Source: Luteirhabdus pelagi (lineage in GTDB: Bacteria > Bacteroidota > Bacteroidia > Flavobacteriales > Flavobacteriaceae). From it: a DNA stretch of 64,000 nt. This document shows positions 24,684 through 33,816 of this stretch, piece after piece; position 1 is the first letter of the stretch; each line of letters starts with the position of its first letter. Both the position numbers and the translations under genes were made by a program. The notes beneath the pieces were generated by a model. It did not search any database. It was not told the origin of the DNA and saw only the letters and a program-made list of their open reading frames with translations. Where the stretch lies: the NCBI RefSeq assembly GCF_016827595.1, contig NZ_JAECMS010000006.1:118753-182752 (forward strand), read 5' to 3'.

Positions 24684-25622
24684 ATGCCCTTTATCCCCAA
24701 AAACCTACTTGTGATAGCGATGCTATTCTTCCTTTTCATTAGTTGTTCACAAGAACCAATAGAGCCGACAACTGCAGACCTTCAATTCAAAAAACAGCAG
24801 TCGCAAGCAGATGAATTAGATAATTCCGCTTTAGAAGGCTTATTTTATCCTAAGAAAATTACAAAAGATGTGTCTTATGGCGCTCATCCAGAGGAAAAAT
24901 TCGACATCTATTTACCTGCGGGTCGATCCTATTTAAAAACCAAAGTTCTTATTGTGCTTCATGGCGGTGGGTGGACAAATGGTGATAAATCAGGGATGGA
25001 GAATTTCGTTGAACAATTATGGCATGACAACCCCAATCATGCTATAGTAAATATGAATTATGTGTTGGCAGATGCATCGAACCCAGCATTTCCTAATCAA
25101 TTTCAAAACATTCGGGCAGTGATTGCCTTTTTGACAAACAACAACGTTCATTTTAAGATTAAACCCGAATTCGCATTGCTTGGCAACAGTTCCGGTGGAC
25201 ACCTCTCGCTAATGTATGACTATGTGTACGACCTCAACGATCAGGTTAAGTTTGTATCTACTACCGTCGGACCAACAGACTTTACCGACCCCTACTATCA
25301 AAATATGCCCAACTTCGAGGAATTGATGGAACTTTTAGTAGACGAGAATGTATACCCTAATATTGAGGAAAATTTAGATGTCCTAAGCCCTGCTCATAAT
25401 ACTTCCCATAGTTCAAGTCCGACGATTATGTTTTATGGCGAAAATGACCCAATTGTTCCGTATGCGAATGCAATCACATTGTATCAAGAGTTACAAGAGA
25501 GTGGCGTTCCAACCAGCTTTCACACCTACGAGGGCGGTCACAATAATTGGTCGGCAGAAGATAATAATCACAAACATCAACAGTTGAATGCATTCATCCA
25601 GCAATATCTTCCCATAGAGTAA
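24684..25622 (+). CDS. Secreted lipoprotein esterase of the alpha/beta-hydrolase fold (copy 2)
   Basis: 312 residues from ATG 24684 (lipobox LFIS-C). It has the same domain and motif order as copy 1: HGGGWTNGDK, GNSSGGH, ENDPIVP and GGHNNW. Whole segments such as VGPTDFTDP and SSPTIMFYG are identical, so the two arose by tandem duplication. A TAAGTTTG at 24658-24665 fits the -7 consensus, suggesting it has its own promoter although its -33 is weak. The active-site flanks differ (GASAGAH versus GNSSGGH), so the substrate range may have diverged. Confidence 0.9.
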   Translation: MPFIPKNLLVIAMLFFLFISCSQEPIEPTTADLQFKKQQSQADELDNSALEGLFYPKKITKDVSYGAHPEEKFDIYLPAGRSYLKTKVLIVLHGGGWTNGDKSGMENFVEQLWHDNPNHAIVNMNYVLADASNPAFPNQFQNIRAVIAFLTNNNVHFKIKPEFALLGNSSGGHLSLMYDYVYDLNDQVKFVSTTVGPTDFTDPYYQNMPNFEELMELLVDENVYPNIEENLDVLSPAHNTSHSSSPTIMFYGENDPIVPYANAITLYQELQESGVPTSFHTYEGGHNNWSAEDNNHKHQQLNAFIQQYLPIE

Positions 25623-25651
25623 TTAGTAACACAATCTTTCTAGGAAAAACG

Positions 25652-27970
25652 TTAGGATAGAACATTCAACTTTGCAAAACGGAGGAGCAGTTTTTTCAGC
25701 CCTCCGTTTTCAAATTGTATCTCCGCTTTCGTATCGGCACCAGCACCTTCGATAGAAAGAATCTTTCCCTTTCCGAATCGCACGTGTTCGACCATTGTAC
25801 CTACTTTCAAATTTGCTTCTTCAGGATCGAAGTTTTTTGGGGAAGAGCTAGAAACCGGTTTTAAACGCCGCAATTTTTTCAACTGATTATCGCTAGGTCC
25901 CTTGGGAGGCGTACCCGATTGAGGCTTTCGCATTCTGAGCCTGCTTTTATCAACTTCACCAAAAATATCACTATCGATTAACGGCTTAAATCGGTTTTCG
26001 GTCTTTGGGGTTAAGAACTCTAAGAAGGTTTCATCTATTTCCTCGATGAATCGACTGGGTTCGGCATCGATCAACTTTCCCCAACGATAGCGGCTTTGGG
26101 TATATGTAAGAAAAGCCTGTTTTTCAGCTCGGGTGAGCGCCACATAAAACAACCTGCGCTCTTCTTCCAGTTCACTTCTAGTATTCATACTCATTCCACT
26201 CGGGAAAAGATCTTCTTCCATCCCGACGATATAGACATAAGGGAACTCCAATCCTTTAGCCAAGTGTACCGTCATCAACGCTACCCTATCCTCATCGCCT
26301 TTATCATTGTCCATATCGGTCGCCAAGGCAACATCTTCCAAGAACTCTGACAGTGATCCTGTGGTATCGGCGATTTCCTTTTGTTCTTCCACAAAGTCGC
26401 GGATACCATTTAATAATTCTTCAATATTTTCGATACGCGCAATGCCTTCTGGTGTTCCATCTTTCTTCAACTCCTGAAGCAATCCTGTCTTCTTCGTAAC
26501 ATGCTCTGCTATCTCAAAAGCATTATACGATTGGTTTAGTACTTGAAAGCTCTCAATCATTGTAACAAAGTCTTCCAGTTTTCCTTGTGTTCCGCGATTG
26601 ATTTTAAGGTCAATTTTATCCAACGCCTTAATCACATCCATGATGGGTCGGTTATAATGATTGGCAGCAACCGTTAATCGTTCCATAGTGGTCTGACCAA
26701 TACCCCTTGCAGGATAATTAATGATGCGTTTTAAAGCCTCTTCATCCTTCGGATTTAGAATCAGACGAAGATAGGCTAAGACATCTTTAATTTCCTTTCG
26801 TTGGTAGAAACTTAGTCCGCCATAAATTCGATAAGGAATATCTTTCTTCCGCAGGGCATCTTCAATGGCACGCGATTGGGCATTGGTTCGATATAATACG
26901 GCAAAACCTCCATACCCTACCTGATTGTTCATTGCAATTTCAAAAATTGAACTCGCCACATAGCGCCCTTCATCGCCATCGGTCATGGTTCGATTTACCT
27001 TAATCTTTGCGCCTTGATCATTGGCTGTCCAAACCACTTTTTCGAGTCGCTGCTTATTTTTTTCAATAACGCTATTCGCTGCATTTACGATATTCTTTGT
27101 AGAACGATAATTCTGTTCAAGCCGATACATCTGAACATCGTCATAATCCTTTTGGAAATTGAGGATGTTATTGATATTCGCACCGCGAAAAGCATAGATA
27201 CTTTGGGCGTCATCGCCCACCACGCAAATATTCTGAAAGCGATCGCTAAGTGCTCGAACGATTAGATATTGACTATGATTGGTATCTTGGTACTCATCGA
27301 CCAAAATGTAGCGAAAGCGATTTTGGTATTTCGCCAATACATCTGGAAAGCGCGTAAGCAATTCATTGGTTCGTAAAAGAAGATCATCAAAATCCATAGC
27401 ACCCGCCTTGAAACAGCGATCGACATAATTTTTATAAATATCGCCCAATCGCGGCATTTTGGCCATGGCATCAGCTTCCATCAATTCTGGGTTCTGAAAA
27501 TAAGCTTTTACGGTTATGAGGCTGTTCTTGTAGGAGGAGATACGGGAGTATACCTGTTTATATTTATAAACATCCTTATCCAATTGCATCTCCTTAATAA
27601 TACTTCGAATAACACTTTGCGAGTCTTGGGTATCGTAAATTGTGAAGTTAGAGGGATACCCGAGTTTATCTGCCTCGAACCGGAGTATTTTGGCGAAAAT
27701 ACTGTGAAACGTTCCCATCCAAAGATTCTTGGCTTCACTGTTTCCAACTATCTCGGCAATCCGTTTCTTCATTTCGCGAGCTGCCTTGTTGGTGAAGGTA
27801 AGCGCTAGAATATTAAAGGGATCTACGCCTTGCGACATTAGATAGGCAATGCGGAAGGTTAGCACCCGAGTTTTTCCCGAACCTGCGCCTGCGATTACAA
27901 TCATAGGACCGTCTTTTTGAAGGACGGGAGCCCGTTGGGCGTCGTTCAACTGATGTAAATATTCCTGCAA
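25652..27970 (-). CDS. ATP-dependent 3'-5' DNA helicase of the UvrD/PcrA family
   Basis: 772 residues. Superfamily 1 helicase motifs are in order: Q-motif LNDAQRAPV, motif I GAGSGKTRVLTFRIAYL (about 29-45), Ia TFTNKAAREMKKR, II VDEYQDTNH, III GDDAQSIYAFRGA, IV RLEQNYRS, V VHLAKGLEFPYVYIVG and VI RRLFYVALTRAE. The C-terminal segment VGTMVEHVRFGKGKIL is the Tudor-like domain of PcrA-type enzymes that binds RNA polymerase. It acts in nucleotide excision repair, mismatch repair or replication-transcription conflicts. It is convergent with copy 2 of the esterase pair and divergent from the flavoprotein gene. Confidence 0.95.
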   Translation of the reverse strand: MQEYLHQLNDAQRAPVLQKDGPMIVIAGAGSGKTRVLTFRIAYLMSQGVDPFNILALTFTNKAAREMKKRIAEIVGNSEAKNLWMGTFHSIFAKILRFEADKLGYPSNFTIYDTQDSQSVIRSIIKEMQLDKDVYKYKQVYSRISSYKNSLITVKAYFQNPELMEADAMAKMPRLGDIYKNYVDRCFKAGAMDFDDLLLRTNELLTRFPDVLAKYQNRFRYILVDEYQDTNHSQYLIVRALSDRFQNICVVGDDAQSIYAFRGANINNILNFQKDYDDVQMYRLEQNYRSTKNIVNAANSVIEKNKQRLEKVVWTANDQGAKIKVNRTMTDGDEGRYVASSIFEIAMNNQVGYGGFAVLYRTNAQSRAIEDALRKKDIPYRIYGGLSFYQRKEIKDVLAYLRLILNPKDEEALKRIINYPARGIGQTTMERLTVAANHYNRPIMDVIKALDKIDLKINRGTQGKLEDFVTMIESFQVLNQSYNAFEIAEHVTKKTGLLQELKKDGTPEGIARIENIEELLNGIRDFVEEQKEIADTTGSLSEFLEDVALATDMDNDKGDEDRVALMTVHLAKGLEFPYVYIVGMEEDLFPSGMSMNTRSELEEERRLFYVALTRAEKQAFLTYTQSRYRWGKLIDAEPSRFIEEIDETFLEFLTPKTENRFKPLIDSDIFGEVDKSRLRMRKPQSGTPPKGPSDNQLKKLRRLKPVSSSSPKNFDPEEANLKVGTMVEHVRFGKGKILSIEGAGADTKAEIQFENGGLKKLLLRFAKLNVLS

Positions 27971-28097
27971 AATGCTTTCGTTTTATGCTATAAGAGGTGG
28001 AGGTCAAAAATAAAGGAATTTGAAAAGAATGTCGGGCAATGCTCCTAGATTTTATGAACAGTTTCTTCCAAGTCTTTCTCGTAAAATAAATATATTT

Positions 28098-29765
28098 ATG
28101 CTACGCTTAGAAAGCGATGTATCAATTTACTTCACTATAAAATTACGTCTATTGGATTCCTTTTTATCACTTCTCGGCACTATCACTTGGTGGGGCTGGT
28201 TACTTATTCTTTTAGCGATTGTTGCTCTTTACGACATATTCCAACGGAAACATACTATACTCCATAATTTTCCTATCGTAGGACATATTCGATATTGGCT
28301 CGAAGGAATTGGCCCTGAATTACGACAATATATCGTGGCGAACAATAGGGAAGAACTTCCTTTCAACCGTATTGAACGCGGCTGGATTTATGCTTCGGCA
28401 AAGAACGAAAATAATTATGAAGGGTTTGGGACAGATCGTGATATCTATGAACCCAACTATATCTTCATCAACAATGCTATGTTGCCTTTCAAGCTAACGG
28501 AGAAGCATCCTAATGCCAAAGACCCCTATTTTTTAGCTTCGGCGAAGGTCATTGGTGCATTTCACAAACGAAAGCGACCCTTTCGACCTGCGTCTGTCAT
28601 CAATGTTTCGGCCATGAGTTTCGGATCTCTGTCGGCTCGTGCCGTTGAATCATTGAATCGCGGTTGTGGGTTGGCCAACGCATATCACAATACGGGTGAA
28701 GGAGGTCTCTCGCCCTATCATAAAACTGGCAGTGATGTCATTTTTCATTTTGGAACAGGCTATTTCGGGGTGCGTAATGAAGAGGGAAATTTTTCAATGG
28801 AAAAGTTGAAAAAACTCGTTGAAGAAAATCCACAGGTCCGTGCTATAGAAATAAAACTTTCTCAAGGAGCGAAACCTGGAAAAGGCGGGGTGCTTCCGGG
28901 TTCAAAGATTACGAAGGAAATTGCTGAAATCAGACATGTTCCTATGGGAAAAGATGTGCTCTCCCCTCCTTCCCACTCAGCATTTGATGGTGTTGCGGGG
29001 TTGATGGAGTTCATAGAGGAAATCGCTGCAGAAACGGGGTTACCGGTAGGGATAAAGAGCGCTATTGGTAAACTTGATGACTGGGAACTCCTCGCTACCA
29101 TGATGAAAGAAACAGGCAAAGGACCTGATTTTATTACGGTTGATGGTGGTGAAGGCGGCACGGGAGCAGCACCTCCCAGTTTTGCAGACCATGTAGCATT
29201 GCCATGGATTTTTGGTTTTGCAGAAGTATACAGGATCTTTAAAAAGCATGGCATATGTGATAGGATCGTTTTTATTGGTAGCGGTAAACTCGGCTTCCCA
29301 GCACGTGCTGCCATGGCTTTTGCAATGGGTGTGGACGTAATTAATGTAGCGCGTGAAGCTATGCTATCGATTGGTTGCATACAAGCGCAACAATGCCATA
29401 CCAATCATTGTCCGAGTGGTGTTGCTACCCAAAACAAATGGCTGCAGCGCGGAATAAATATAGATGACAAGAAAGTCCGTACCCATTTTTATTTTAAGAA
29501 TTTCCGAAAGGAATTATTGGAAATGACGCATGCCTGCGGGTACGAGCACCCAGCGCAATTTACGATGGATGATGTGGAATTGACCTTAGGCGATCGGAAC
29601 CTCATTAAAACACTCGCCAATACTTTTGGATATCATAAAACGGAGGTGCCTTTTGAAGGCATTAAGGAAATTCAAAATTGCCCTTATTTAGGAGGAAAAT
29701 ACAATAAGAAGGAGGCGAAAAAAGAAGCCAAGAACTTAAAGCAGAAAAACAAGGTGCGATATTAA
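28098..29765 (+). CDS. FMN-binding glutamate-synthase-like membrane protein (GltB2 domain)
   Basis: 555 residues from ATG 28098; earlier codons in the frame are possible but the protein is expected to open directly with its membrane anchor. One or two transmembrane helices lie near the N-terminus (about 20-50), followed by a TIM-barrel GltB2 domain. Motifs: SAMSFGSLS, NTGEGGLSPYH, GGEGGTGAAP and the cysteines CIQAQQCHTNHC that bind a 3Fe-4S cluster in glutamate synthases. The amidotransferase and GltD parts of a true glutamate synthase are missing, so the physiological reaction of this stand-alone membrane form is unknown. It ends at a convergent terminator. Confidence 0.88.
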   Translation: MLRLESDVSIYFTIKLRLLDSFLSLLGTITWWGWLLILLAIVALYDIFQRKHTILHNFPIVGHIRYWLEGIGPELRQYIVANNREELPFNRIERGWIYASAKNENNYEGFGTDRDIYEPNYIFINNAMLPFKLTEKHPNAKDPYFLASAKVIGAFHKRKRPFRPASVINVSAMSFGSLSARAVESLNRGCGLANAYHNTGEGGLSPYHKTGSDVIFHFGTGYFGVRNEEGNFSMEKLKKLVEENPQVRAIEIKLSQGAKPGKGGVLPGSKITKEIAEIRHVPMGKDVLSPPSHSAFDGVAGLMEFIEEIAAETGLPVGIKSAIGKLDDWELLATMMKETGKGPDFITVDGGEGGTGAAPPSFADHVALPWIFGFAEVYRIFKKHGICDRIVFIGSGKLGFPARAAMAFAMGVDVINVAREAMLSIGCIQAQQCHTNHCPSGVATQNKWLQRGINIDDKKVRTHFYFKNFRKELLEMTHACGYEHPAQFTMDDVELTLGDRNLIKTLANTFGYHKTEVPFEGIKEIQNCPYLGGKYNKKEAKKEAKNLKQKNKVRY

Positions 29766-29793
29766 AAACACCCTCCTTTAAAGAAGGGTGTTT
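29766..29793. terminator. Terminator between convergent genes
   Basis: AAACACCCT (29766-29774) and AGGGTGTTT (29785-29793) form a 9-bp stem around an A/T-rich loop. A and T runs flank it for both the flavoprotein gene (+) and the curlin-repeat gene (-). Confidence 0.85.
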
Positions 29794-29805
29794 CCAATTT
29801 TTAAT

Positions 29806-30945
29806 CTAATTCATAAAAATACAAGCGGTGTTGTTGTTTCCTGCTTGATTTACGATAGCCGTATGTGGACCACCGGTAGCATATTGAAAAATCTTCGTAC
29901 AATTGAGATCGCCATTTTGGATTACTTCACTAATATGATCGGTTCCCTGTTGAAACACTTCATTTTTGTTGAAGTCACCATTCTGAAGCAACGTACTCGT
30001 GTGTCGTAACCCCTGTTGATCGATATTATTAAGATTGAAGTCACCATTTTGGATGCCAGAGGAATAATTACGGTTTCCAATCTGTGACACTGCTGAAACA
30101 TTTTCATCTCCGCTTTGAAAAGCCACCGCACGATTACGGTTCCCGATTTGTAGAACGGTCGAGGAATTAATATTTCCCTGTTGATTCGTATTATACCGAT
30201 TACGGTTACCATCTTGGATTAGCACCGATTGATTATCGTCTCCATTTTGAAAGGCATCGGCCCTGTTTCGGTTACCATCCTGTGTATGGTCTACAACATT
30301 CGCAAAACCTGTTTGGTCTGTGTCGTTTTCATTTCGATTTCCAACTTGGATAGAAAATGAATTATTGGCATCGCCCGTTTGATCTGCAATAAATTCATTG
30401 CGATTTCCAAACTGATCACTATCCACTTCATTCGCATCTCCCTGTTGATCGATGGTTGCTTCATTAAAATTCCCAACGGTAAAGGTATCTAAAATGTTCA
30501 GGTCTCCAGCCTGATCGGTATCGGCATCATTTCCATTTCCCTCCTGCCAAATATAGGTTTCATTTAGGACTCCACTTTGGGTAATATCAGCACTATTATC
30601 ATTTCCCAATTGATCTAAGCCAGTAGTATTTAAAGCAATCTCTTGAAAAACATCTGCTTGGTTATCGTCCCCGAATTGATTCACCCTAGTATTTTGTAAA
30701 ATTCCATCTTGATCGATAAAAGCAATATTGAAATCGCCTACCTGATCGGTATCGGAACTATTCAGTATTCCATTCTGATCGGTATCGGCGTTATTATAAT
30801 CGCCGGTCTGATCAATCTCATAATAGTTAAAAAACCCAACTTGGTTACCATTTGCAAGATTGAAACTACCCGATTGATTAATAATTTGTGCCCATGAAGA
30901 CACGGTAAACAATAGCGCTGCTGCGCCAACTAGTACTTTTTTCAT
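29806..30945 (-). CDS. Secreted curlin-repeat (curli-like amyloid) protein
   Basis: 379 residues: signal peptide ending SSWAQ (residue 20), then residues 22-351 made of 30 consecutive 11-residue units of form xxQxGxxNxxx, then two irregular end units with two cysteines. The spacing Gln-x4-Asn-x5-Gln is that of curlin repeats in CsgA/CsgB. By eye Gln is kept in 29 of 30 units, Gly in 29 and Asn in 27. There are no charged-to-hydrophobic breaks and no T9SS sorting tail. Such repeats stack into a beta-solenoid amyloid. Export by a Csg-type channel would be expected, but no csgG/E/F homologue lies in this window. Its gene has its own start region and ends at the convergent terminator. Confidence 0.9.
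   Translation of the reverse strand: MKKVLVGAAALLFTVSSWAQIINQSGSFNLANGNQVGFFNYYEIDQTGDYNNADTDQNGILNSSDTDQVGDFNIAFIDQDGILQNTRVNQFGDDNQADVFQEIALNTTGLDQLGNDNSADITQSGVLNETYIWQEGNGNDADTDQAGDLNILDTFTVGNFNEATIDQQGDANEVDSDQFGNRNEFIADQTGDANNSFSIQVGNRNENDTDQTGFANVVDHTQDGNRNRADAFQNGDDNQSVLIQDGNRNRYNTNQQGNINSSTVLQIGNRNRAVAFQSGDENVSAVSQIGNRNYSSGIQNGDFNLNNIDQQGLRHTSTLLQNGDFNKNEVFQQGTDHISEVIQNGDLNCTKIFQYATGGPHTAIVNQAGNNNTACIFMN
29893..30882 (-). repeat. 30 tandem coding repeats of 33 bp
   Basis: This is the repeat block of the curlin-like gene: 30 units of 11 codons without a single insertion or deletion between them. Conservation is at protein level (Gln, Gly, Asn positions); DNA units are diverged, which argues for an old array under selection rather than recent slippage. 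Confidence 0.9.
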
Positions 30946-31137
30946 ACGTAATTGATAATTTGGTTACTATTTTACTTTGTGTATTAGTGAAATAACCTAG
31001 TGGGGAAAGGGATCATTAAAAGGGAAGTATGCTACATTATAGCGAGTTCCCTAAAGTTACTGAATTTGCTACAATGAATTGATATTCAATTTATTAAAAA
31101 AATTAAGCACATTCATTTGAGCAAAAAAAGAAATTCC

Positions 31138-31169
31138 TTTGCCCTTATATCAAAAACGTAGTAAGTTTG
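31138..31169 (+). promoter_or_regulatory. Consensus Bacteroidota promoter
   Basis: TTTG (31138-31141), a 20-nt spacer and TAAGTTTG (31162-31169) match the consensus fully. The ATG at 31190 is 20 nt further on. Confidence 0.8.
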
Positions 31170-31189
31170 TTACCCTTATCTTTTAACTT

Positions 31190-31714
31190 ATGGAAGAAGC
31201 CGTTCAAGTTTTGAATTATTTTGCCTACTTACTGCCTGCTGTAGTCGTAGGAATTGTAGCGTACTATTTTTTTAAAGGTCATACCGCAAATGAAGAAGGT
31301 CGCCGACGCTATCTAATTCAGAAGGAAGCACAGAATAAAATCATTCCCACACGGCTTCAGGCATACGAACGCATCACCTTATTGCTTGAGCGTATCGACC
31401 CCAATAAATTATTGCTTCGAGTGAAGCCTTTTTCAGAAGAAGTCGATAAATATGAGGCCAATCTAATCAAGAATATCGAACAAGAATTCGATCATAATGT
31501 TACCCAGCAGATATATGTTTCATTAGAATGCTGGAATATGGTTCAGGCAGCTAAAAATGCAACGATCCAAATTATTCGCCAGGCTTCCATGCATGAAAAT
31601 CAAAATTCGGCAGATGAAATGCGGGAATACGTTCTTCGTAATATGATGGAGGAAGTAACTCCTTCACAGAAAGCACTCGCCTATATCAAGAAAGAAGTTT
31701 CGGAGCTGTTCTAA
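31190..31714 (+). CDS. Membrane-anchored helical protein of unknown function
   Basis: 174 residues. A single hydrophobic helix (about residues 10-30, FAYLLPAVVVGIVAYYFF) is followed by a charged, mostly helical cytoplasmic domain (HTANEEGRRRYLIQKEAQNKIIPTRLQAYERI...) ending EVSELF. No enzymatic motif is recognised. I recall similar proteins in other Flavobacteriia annotated only as hypothetical. It has a consensus promoter and ends 2 nt from the convergent response-regulator gene, so it is a single-gene transcript. Confidence 0.8.
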   Translation: MEEAVQVLNYFAYLLPAVVVGIVAYYFFKGHTANEEGRRRYLIQKEAQNKIIPTRLQAYERITLLLERIDPNKLLLRVKPFSEEVDKYEANLIKNIEQEFDHNVTQQIYVSLECWNMVQAAKNATIQIIRQASMHENQNSADEMREYVLRNMMEEVTPSQKALAYIKKEVSELF

Positions 31715-31716
31715 AA

Positions 31717-32352
31717 CTAAGGTGTAAAAAGGTTGTTCCGAATGGCGTAGAGCATTAAGCCGATTCGATTTTTAATATTCAGTTTTTCGTAGATAGAATC
31801 GCGATAGCCTTCGATGGTCTTAGGACTCAAACACATTTTGTCGGCGATTTCCTTATAGGTCATTTCGGTGCAGGCATGCTGTATAAACTCCACTTCGCGC
31901 TCCTTCAACTCGGTATCCTCATGGCTTTTTGTTAATGAGCCTACTAAAATTCTAGCAATGGTATTGGTATGGTAGTAGCCCTTCTCCATAACTTGTTCCA
32001 AGGCTTCACGCAATACGCTTTTTTCGGTATCCTTCATCAGGTATCCTTTAGCCCCGGCCCGTAACATTTTTAGAATGGTACTTTCGTTTTCTTCTACGGA
32101 AAGTGCCAAAACCTTTACCTCGGGATATTTTTCGGCGAGAATTTTGGTCGTTTCAATACCGTTCCGCACAGGCATATTGATATCCATCAAAACAACGTCA
32201 GGTACATTTGCAGGAATTTTAAACTTATCAAGTAGTTCCTGTCCATTTTTGCAGAGATACAATACTTCGAAGTTTTCAAACCCCCTTACCAACCCACCGA
32301 TAGCCTCTAATAATAAAGTATGGTCATCTACAACAACAATTCGATATTTCAT
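31717..32352 (-). CDS. NarL/LuxR-type response regulator
   Basis: 211 residues. Receiver domain (about 1-120): acidic pocket VVDD, phospho-acceptor Asp57 in VVLMDINMP, and conserved Thr/Lys (switch lysine in MKDTEK). The C-terminal LuxR-type HTH (about 145-208) reads LKEREVEFIQ...YKEIADKMCLSPKTIEGYRDSIYEKL. It is a DNA-binding transcription factor expected to be phosphorylated by the kinase encoded just upstream. It is the last gene of the lipoprotein - 7TM - kinase - regulator operon (68 nt after the kinase). Confidence 0.94.
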   Translation of the reverse strand: MKYRIVVVDDHTLLLEAIGGLVRGFENFEVLYLCKNGQELLDKFKIPANVPDVVLMDINMPVRNGIETTKILAEKYPEVKVLALSVEENESTILKMLRAGAKGYLMKDTEKSVLREALEQVMEKGYYHTNTIARILVGSLTKSHEDTELKEREVEFIQHACTEMTYKEIADKMCLSPKTIEGYRDSIYEKLNIKNRIGLMLYAIRNNLFTP

Positions 32353-32420
32353 ATCATGTTATTTTACGCCCCAATTCATTAAAAACCAACATCTAAGGTA
32401 ATCAATTCTGTCGGCATAGG

Positions 32421-33173
32421 TTATTGATATGTATAATTTAACAGCAACGAAGTTCCTTCTTCCTTTTTTGAGGAAATGGTCAGATCAGCTTCAATTACTT
32501 TTGCCCTATTTCGCATATTTTTGATTCCTATTCCTGAAAAATCGGCATCATCCTGAAAGCCTACGCCATTATCCTTTGCCTCCACTTCTAATTGTTCTTC
32601 ACCATAAGTTACGGTTACCTCCAAATCGGAGGCTTTTGAATGCTTAATGGTATTCGAAAAGAACTCTTGCAAGATACGGAAAATGATTACTTCTCGCTCA
32701 GGATTTAGCTTCCGAACTGTGCCATTTACCGTTAGTTTGGAATGTATAAATTCCATTCGGTTAAACCGTTCGATCTCTAGCTGTAAGGCTTCAATAAGAT
32801 TGAGGCTTTTTAGTGCTTCTGGGTTTATGAGTTTTGAAAGGGTTCGCAGTTCATTGATACCCTTACCTATTGTTTCCGCTACATCAGGGATCGTTTCGGG
32901 TCGCTCTTTGGCCAACTGCGCCTGAATTTTTGCCAAGGTCATTAACTGACCGATATTGTCATGCAGTTCCCAACTTATATTTCGCAGTGTTTCCTCTCGA
33001 ATTTCAATCTGGGTTTCTGAAAGTTCCTTTTCGAAGGCTAATTTGGCAAGCTCCTTTTCTTCAACAAGTTTGTTTTTTCGACGAACGAATACAATGAATA
33101 GGGTGATGATAATCCCTACCAAGAGTAATAAAATAAATACCGATATAAGTCCGGCTATCTCCTTCTCGTCCAT
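32421..33173 (-). CDS. NarX/DegS-type sensor histidine kinase
   Basis: 250 residues. One transmembrane helix (about 7-30), a short coiled coil, a HisKA_3 dimerisation domain with phospho-His71 (SWELHDNIGQL) and a HATPase domain (NTIKHSKASDL, DNGVGF, GIGIKNMRNRAK). It has no sensor domain of its own. It is translationally coupled to the seven-helix membrane protein upstream (19-nt overlap), which may serve as its sensor. The partner regulator follows directly. Confidence 0.93.
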   Translation of the reverse strand: MDEKEIAGLISVFILLLLVGIIITLFIVFVRRKNKLVEEKELAKLAFEKELSETQIEIREETLRNISWELHDNIGQLMTLAKIQAQLAKERPETIPDVAETIGKGINELRTLSKLINPEALKSLNLIEALQLEIERFNRMEFIHSKLTVNGTVRKLNPEREVIIFRILQEFFSNTIKHSKASDLEVTVTYGEEQLEVEAKDNGVGFQDDADFSGIGIKNMRNRAKVIEADLTISSKKEEGTSLLLNYTYQ

Positions 33174-33805
33174 ACAAAGCCAATAATAAAGCAGCTGTTC
33201 ATGATAATTATCAAGATACGTTGCACATTTAACAAGGTAACATATAAATCTACGGAACTCGTAAAATAATGCCTTGTTAATTTAATGGGAATATAGCCAA
33301 CATAAAAGAGCAGCAATCCAACACTGATCCAGAAAAGCAATTCTCGCTTAATATTCAGGATCTTGGAGCTTGAAAGCAACTCGATATAATATAGAATTAT
33401 ACAGAAAATTAGAATGCAGGCACCCAATATATAGGCTAACAATTGGGTTTGAGTTCCAAAATCAGAAATAAATGGATTTATGATACTAGCTGTACAATAA
33501 ACCGCTATACTCGCAACAATCCAGTTTCTGAAATCTGTGCGCCTGCTAACATTCCAAAAGACAAAATAGAAATATAGATAGTAAATTATATTATAAACAT
33601 TATATAGTAGAATATTATTTCCGAACCAGTAATAAACCTGCTTAGCGAATAACTCATTTAAGAAAACGTATGAGAATATCCAAGGCAGGAACTTTAGAAC
33701 CGTATGCTTATAATTTCTGTAAAAAAGAATTGCCGTGAGAGCGGCAATTCCTTCAAACGCCAATACAACGTATTGGAAGACATTATCGAATATTATCTTA
33801 TCCAC
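33155..33805 (-). CDS. Multi-pass membrane protein, possible sensor partner of the kinase
   Basis: 216 residues with about six or seven hydrophobic helices, rich in Phe, Tyr, Ile and Leu, and short loops; no catalytic motif is seen. The aromatic-rich pattern FYFVFWNVSRR and YYIELLSSSKI occurs between helices. It overlaps the kinase gene by 19 nt and follows the lipoprotein by 11 nt, so the three are very likely translated together. Family unknown to me; the operon suggests signal detection in the inner membrane. Confidence 0.85.
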   Translation of the reverse strand: MDKIIFDNVFQYVVLAFEGIAALTAILFYRNYKHTVLKFLPWIFSYVFLNELFAKQVYYWFGNNILLYNVYNIIYYLYFYFVFWNVSRRTDFRNWIVASIAVYCTASIINPFISDFGTQTQLLAYILGACILIFCIILYYIELLSSSKILNIKRELLFWISVGLLLFYVGYIPIKLTRHYFTSSVDLYVTLLNVQRILIIIMNSCFIIGFVWTRRR

Positions 33806-33816
33806 CTATGGAAGTA

